From positions 1 through 10,427 of the forward strand of contig JAUXLO010000044.1 of the NCBI GenBank assembly GCA_030623665.1: a stretch of DNA of 10,427 bases, given 5' to 3'. A program made the translations under genes and the position numbers. The notes beneath the pieces were generated by a model that worked only from the letters and a program-made list of their open reading frames with translations, was not told the origin of the DNA and did not search any database. This stretch comes from Planctomycetota bacterium (GTDB taxonomy: Bacteria; Planctomycetota; Brocadiia; Brocadiales; Bathyanammoxibiaceae). Positions within the stretch are counted from its first letter, which is position 1; every line of letters starts with the position of its first letter. Below are positions 7,147 through 10,427 of this stretch, in pieces.

Positions 7147-8103
7147 TCACCGCCCCCTGCCAAGTGCCCGGGATACGTCCTGTCGCATCCTGAGAACGGC
7201 ATCCTCTACCGCCCTCTCCCAGTCCTTCTCTCCGTGTTTCCTCCCATATTTTTTCTTCCACAACGGGTTCTTATACGCAAATATTATTGCCCGCGAAGAG
7301 CTTACAATGGCCCCGTAGCCATCGGCGTTGAAGTAAGGGCGTATATCCTCTGCCTTTGTGCCCTGGGCACCGTAACCCGGCACCAGGAAGAAGGCCCTGG
7401 GCATAAGACGCCTCAGGCGTCTCCCTAAGGCAGGAGAACCCGCAGCTACCACCGCACCCACTGCACTATAGCCCGATTTACCTACAAGACCGCTACCCCA
7501 ATCATTTACCTCCCCGGCCACAAGTTCGCAGAGCCTTCTTGTGCCGCAACGCCTGTCCTGGAAGTCTTTAGAAGAGGGGTTGGTACTCTTGACGACAATG
7601 AACAGCCCCTTACCATAAGCCTTTGCCGTTTTGAGAAAGGGTGAAATACTGTCTCCTCCGAGATAAGGGTTAAGGGTGACGGCGTCCACACCGTATCCCT
7701 GGGTGGTGAGGCCGTCTATATCTACCTTACCTAAGTGCGCCTCGGCATAGGCCTCTGCGGTGTGCCCTACGTCACCGCGCTTTATGTCGCCAATGACGAG
7801 AAGCCCTCTTTTCAGGGCGAAACGGGCGGTCTTCTGGTAGGAATCAATACCGTGTGGGCCCAGGACCTCGTAGAACGCAATCTGGAGCTTTACCACGCCT
7901 ACGTGCGGAGATATGACGTCTAGGATACGGCGGTTAAATTCAAGTACAGCCCGGCTGGCCCCTTTGAGGTTTCTTCCGTAACGCTGGAAATTTCTGGTCT
8001 TTATCTCGGATGGCAGCGATTGGAGCTGAGGGTCCAGGCCTACTACAACCGGGCTACCCTTCTCCCTCAATACCTCTATAAGACGGTCACTAAAACTTTT
8101 CAA
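7147..8103 (-). CDS. pyrF: Orotidine 5'-phosphate decarboxylase, type 2 subfamily
   Basis: This cytoplasmic enzyme decarboxylates OMP to UMP, the last step of de novo pyrimidine synthesis. At 318 residues it has the larger size of the type 2 subfamily (type 1 enzymes are about 230-240). Visible motifs are VVVGLDP at 19-25 and K72 in VVKLQIAF. The catalytic D-I-K-R-G-D is at 106-111, with D106, K108 and D111. TLNPYLGGD is at 143-151, VVKSTNPSS at 170-178 and the phosphate-binding VPGYGAQG at 241-248, followed by SSSRAI near 268-273. The start is TTG at 8103, 8 nt after the trpG stop; no in-frame ATG or GTG precedes it and the ribosome site is poor, so translation may depend on trpG. The tight spacing to trpG and murD indicates an operon. 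Confidence 0.94.
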   Translation of the reverse strand: MKSFSDRLIEVLREKGSPVVVGLDPQLQSLPSEIKTRNFQRYGRNLKGASRAVLEFNRRILDVISPHVGVVKLQIAFYEVLGPHGIDSYQKTARFALKRGLLVIGDIKRGDVGHTAEAYAEAHLGKVDIDGLTTQGYGVDAVTLNPYLGGDSISPFLKTAKAYGKGLFIVVKSTNPSSKDFQDRRCGTRRLCELVAGEVNDWGSGLVGKSGYSAVGAVVAAGSPALGRRLRRLMPRAFFLVPGYGAQGTKAEDIRPYFNADGYGAIVSSSRAIIFAYKNPLWKKKYGRKHGEKDWERAVEDAVLRMRQDVSRALGRGR

Positions 8104-8111
8104 AGTACACT

Positions 8112-8675
8112 TCAGAGTTCAAAGAAGTTCTGTATTATCTTTGGCCCCACTTCTGTCAGGAAAGATTCCGGGTGAAACTGGACCCCCTCCAGCACGTATT
8201 CCCTGTGTCTTAGGCCCATGACCTCGTCTTTGTCCGCCCTGGCCGTTACATCGAAGCAATCGGGTATGCTCTCCTCCTCCACGATAAGAGAGTGGTAACG
8301 GGTGGCCTCAAAGGGGTTGGGCAGCCCTTTGTAAACACACTTGCCGTCATGACGTATCATGGAGGTCTTTCCATGCATCAACCTCCGGGCCCTGACCACC
8401 TCACCCCCAAAGGCGTATGCGATACATTGGTGTCCCAGACACACACCCAGTATAGGCACCCTCCCGGAAAAATGTTTTATAACATCGTTGGAGATACCGC
8501 TTTCCTTTGGTGTGCACGGACCGGGAGAGATAATTATGTGCCTTGGTGACTTTTTCTCAATCTCTTTGATAGTAATCTTATCGTTTCTAAATACCTCTAC
8601 CTCCTTACCAAGCTCCCCCACGCATTGAACCAGATTGTAGGTAAAGGAATCGTAGTTGTCGATTACTAGTACCAA
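8112..8675 (-). CDS. trpG: Glutamine amidotransferase subunit of anthranilate or aminodeoxychorismate synthase (TrpG/PabA)
   Basis: This 187-residue class I glutamine amidotransferase supplies ammonia from glutamine to a chorismate-using partner (TrpE or PabB), for tryptophan or folate synthesis. The family's start, IDNYDSFTYNLVQ, is at 5-17, and the oxyanion region SPGPCTP is at 50-56. The nucleophile C79 lies in GVCLGHQ, the conserved HGK at 101-103, and the catalytic H168 and E170 in GVQFHPES. Length is normal for a stand-alone subunit. The start is TTG at 8675, preceded by AGGG at 8686-8683 with 7 nt spacing. No trpE or pabB is present in the window, so tryptophan and folate roles cannot be told apart; many bacteria use one amphibolic subunit for both. 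It is the first gene of the housekeeping run. Confidence 0.9.
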   Translation of the reverse strand: MVLVIDNYDSFTYNLVQCVGELGKEVEVFRNDKITIKEIEKKSPRHIIISPGPCTPKESGISNDVIKHFSGRVPILGVCLGHQCIAYAFGGEVVRARRLMHGKTSMIRHDGKCVYKGLPNPFEATRYHSLIVEEESIPDCFDVTARADKDEVMGLRHREYVLEGVQFHPESFLTEVGPKIIQNFFEL

Positions 8676-8682
8676 TTTAAAT

Positions 8683-8686
8683 CCCT
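8683..8686 (-). promoter_or_regulatory. Ribosome binding site supporting the TTG start of trpG
   Basis: An AGGG on the minus strand is 7 nt upstream of TTG 8675-8673. The encoded N-terminus (VLVIDNYDSF) begins exactly where the family usually does, so this start is likely despite the non-ATG codon. Confidence 0.45.
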
Positions 8687-8724
8687 GTATCGTATGACTG
8701 TATCCGTCATTAGATTACTAAGAT

Positions 8725-8751
8725 ATTATCAGAAAAACGCTTAGATTTAAA
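8725..8751 (-). promoter_or_regulatory. Weak sigma-70-like promoter candidate for trpG-pyrF-murD-cca
   Basis: On the minus strand, GATAAT (8730-8725) matches five of six bases of the -10 consensus. TTTAAA (8751-8746) is a poor -35 with only a 15-nt spacer. The position, about 50 nt before the trpG start, is plausible. The match is weak and could be chance in an AT-rich gap. Confidence 0.22.
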
Positions 8752-8876
8752 GGGAAATAGGGGGGGATTCTGCGGTTAAGGATGCGGTTGTCAGTTTTAG
8801 ATACTGTCTATGCCCCAGAAAAAAACATTTTCACAAGGGCTATCCATTTACAGGTAGTGTGGAACGCTGCGGTTTA

Positions 8877-10349
8877 TTAAGAAGCACTGTCGTAAGGCGG
8901 GAGGTCGCTATTATCGCCGTAGGTGGTATCGGAGATGCTCATCTCTATTATTTCATTCATTATGTCTTCTAACTCTGAGGAATTCGCATCGTCTAGTTCA
9001 TCTGTCGCATCCGCTGGATTATCAGCCACTACACCTACGTTGCTGTAGACAATATCAGATGCGTCGATTTCTATTGTCTCATCTTCTTTGCTACTGTATA
9101 AGATTTCTGTCCGTGCAATCTCTAATCCCTTCTCCGTCTCAACGTGAGGGATCCTATCCATAGTTGACCTGGGAGCGGAGGCTATATAGGTGAAACTGTC
9201 AGTGTCAGTTTCACCAACAAAATCGTCCCCCTCGACATTTTCTGATTCCCTGATTTCCTCTAGTAGTGAATCCAGTTCAGGACTGGACTCGGTGGCTCGC
9301 ACCGCGCCGTTAGCATAGGCAAACTGCGCCGCTTCCGCCATCCCCTCGAGAAACATTTCATCTTCGCTTGACTTAATAAGCGCTGTCATGCCGGCTTCAT
9401 CATCCGCCTTGAGCGCCTCAGCATCACCCTCGGCAAGAAGGACTGACCCGTCACCGCTGGCAATGGCCATTTTCTCTTTGATGTCCTGTATCGTTTGGTT
9501 AGAGGCAATGAGTTCTTTCCACTGCGCTTTTTTCTGCTTCACCAGTGTCTCAGCTACGGGAATGCTTAAGACTACCTCCCGGCAGACCTCGTCCGCAGCC
9601 CTGGCCATGTGAAGCTTCCGAACATTGAGGGTGTTCTGTGCAGCGGTAACGATAAGGTCTATCGGGCTGAGTGCCACACGGAACTTATTGTCGCGTCTCA
9701 CCTCACTTGCTATGAAAAGGTCCCTGCCATCCTCCCCTGATACGCATCTTACGGAGAGTCCAACGGCCACCTGTGTATAAAGGAATAAATACTTGGCACT
9801 ATAGTTGGTCATTTTTCCATATATGACGGCGTCCACCCCTAGTGCCGCTGCGAGGTCACGCGGGTCAACGTTGTAAAGTTTTTCTGCATTGGTTATATCC
9901 AGCGCCTTTAATACGGTGTCTGTTTCCAAGAGGCTCAGAAGTTCAAATTCCCTCAGTGAGAAATAGGCGAAGAAGGACTTCCTCAACCTGTTGGAATAGG
10001 TCCAGCTCCAATTATCCTCTTCCTCACCATCGCGGCTGGTAACAGGCACCCAGTTCAGCTTAAAATTTCCTCCCTCGAGGTTCTCAAACGGTAAGACGGC
10101 AATACTCTTGGGTGGATTTGTCAGAAATGACGGGGCGTACTTAACGTTGCCCTGTCCGGGGTCAAGCTGCAGGGTCCTGTCTAGGGAGGTCTTTTTTCCG
10201 AAAGACCCGTTGCCTTCTTCATTTTGATAGAAGGGGTCGTTGCTCTGCCACACCAGGTCGTGCGTGTTCGAGGCACAACCAGCGAGCAAGAACAAAGCTA
10301 ATAATGGCAGAAGAATCGGTAAACCTTTTCTCATAAAGTACTTACCCAT
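8877..10349 (-). CDS. Putative lipoprotein, CsgG/DUF799 (GNA1162)-like core with long acidic tail
   Basis: The product is 490 residues. The signal ends in a textbook lipobox, LLAGC (21-25), with C25 as the lipidated residue. Ala26 and Ser27 follow and there is no Asp at +2, so outer-membrane sorting is likely if the cell has a Lol-type system. Residues 79-95 (PPKSIAVLPFENLEGG) resemble the first strand of CsgG-superfamily and DUF799 lipoproteins. The segment with LGVDAVIYGKMTNY (170-183) and a later VRCVSGEDGRDLF (200-212) fits the same fold. The core runs to about residue 270, then Lys-rich helix-like sequence, and from about 295 to 490 a strongly Asp/Glu/Ser-rich, probably disordered tail. 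The family assignment is by pattern only and the function is unknown. The start may be ATG 10349 or ATG 10334 (residue 6), which gives a shorter classical signal; neither has a clear ribosome site. No obvious promoter was seen in the 78 nt upstream. Confidence 0.8.
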   Translation of the reverse strand: MGKYFMRKGLPILLPLLALFLLAGCASNTHDLVWQSNDPFYQNEEGNGSFGKKTSLDRTLQLDPGQGNVKYAPSFLTNPPKSIAVLPFENLEGGNFKLNWVPVTSRDGEEEDNWSWTYSNRLRKSFFAYFSLREFELLSLLETDTVLKALDITNAEKLYNVDPRDLAAALGVDAVIYGKMTNYSAKYLFLYTQVAVGLSVRCVSGEDGRDLFIASEVRRDNKFRVALSPIDLIVTAAQNTLNVRKLHMARAADEVCREVVLSIPVAETLVKQKKAQWKELIASNQTIQDIKEKMAIASGDGSVLLAEGDAEALKADDEAGMTALIKSSEDEMFLEGMAEAAQFAYANGAVRATESSPELDSLLEEIRESENVEGDDFVGETDTDSFTYIASAPRSTMDRIPHVETEKGLEIARTEILYSSKEDETIEIDASDIVYSNVGVVADNPADATDELDDANSSELEDIMNEIIEMSISDTTYGDNSDLPPYDSAS

Positions 10350-10427
10350 ACTCTTGTGAAGTCTTTTTAGAGTCCTCGACCCCCTGTCGTACTTATATTC
10401 CCTGAGAGTATAGAGGATTAGACAACA

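Larger units (their letters stand above)
8676..8876. other. 201-bp intergenic region upstream of trpG
   Basis: This is the only sizeable gap between genes and the most likely site of the operon promoter. It holds a run of seven G (8760-8766, C on the transcribed strand) and two copies of the octamer CTGCGGTT (8770-8777 and 8867-8874). It also holds two copies of the heptamer CTGTATC (8685-8691 and 8698-8704, period 13). A T-run on the minus strand (about 8819-8825) follows the lipoprotein gene, but no good GC-rich stem precedes it, so no terminator is called. I see no open reading frame or RNA gene here. Confidence 0.6.

Noticed and set aside
7140..7202. MurD start at ATG 7202
   Set aside because: It would add 21 residues without MurD similarity and overlap pyrF by 56 nt. 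GTG 7139 fits family length and operon spacing better.
6982..7428. 148-codon plus-strand open frame
   Set aside because: Antisense across the pyrF/murD junction; Pro/Ser/Arg-rich shadow composition with no domain.
8792..8830. Possible rho-independent terminator after the lipoprotein gene
   Set aside because: There is a T-run on the minus strand and a 4-bp CAGT/ACTG inverted repeat nearby, but the stem is too short, not GC-rich, and not placed directly before the T-run.
10350..10427. Promoter upstream of the lipoprotein gene
   Set aside because: TATACT and TATAAG hexamers occur on the minus strand, but neither has a -35-like element at a usable distance within the window.

Overview
All seven genes in this window lie on the minus strand. 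In transcription order (right to left) they are: a putative outer-membrane lipoprotein (10349-8877); after a gap of about 200 bp, a tight housekeeping run of trpG/pabA (8675-8112), type 2 pyrF (8103-7147), murD (about 7139-5730) and cca (5711-4383); and then three consecutive genes for exported tetratricopeptide-repeat (TPR) proteins (4386-1630, 1602-727 and 650 to beyond the left edge). No RNA gene, insertion sequence, CRISPR array or phage gene was seen.

The organism is a bacterium with peptidoglycan synthesis (murD), Sec and lipoprotein export, and therefore probably a Gram-negative-type envelope. Base composition looks roughly balanced. Three things are compatible with a planctomycete or anammox-like lineage, or another deep-branching Gram-negative: a PyrF of the type 2 subfamily, murD sitting outside a dcw cluster, and an abundance of secreted TPR proteins. 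This is a weak inference from gene content, not an identification.

The trpG-pyrF-murD-cca run has spacings of 8, about 7 and 18 nt. cca then overlaps the first TPR gene by 4 nt (ATGA), so the first five genes from trpG are very probably one operon, with translational coupling of the first TPR gene to cca. The next two TPR genes follow at gaps of 27 and 76 nt and may be co-transcribed. The operon joins unrelated jobs: glutamine amidotransfer for anthranilate or aminodeoxychorismate, the last step of UMP synthesis, D-glutamate addition to the peptidoglycan precursor, and tRNA 3'-end synthesis. The TPR proteins appear to be exported scaffold proteins of unknown partner.

The most unusual structure is in the 918-residue TPR protein. 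A 180-residue block (one 44-residue unit plus four 34-residue TPRs) is present twice at a constant offset of 224 residues, separated by one extra copy of the 44-residue unit. Parts of the two copies are still almost identical as DNA. I did not find a clear new multi-gene system. The exported TPR cluster and the acidic-tailed lipoprotein are the best candidates for undescribed biology.
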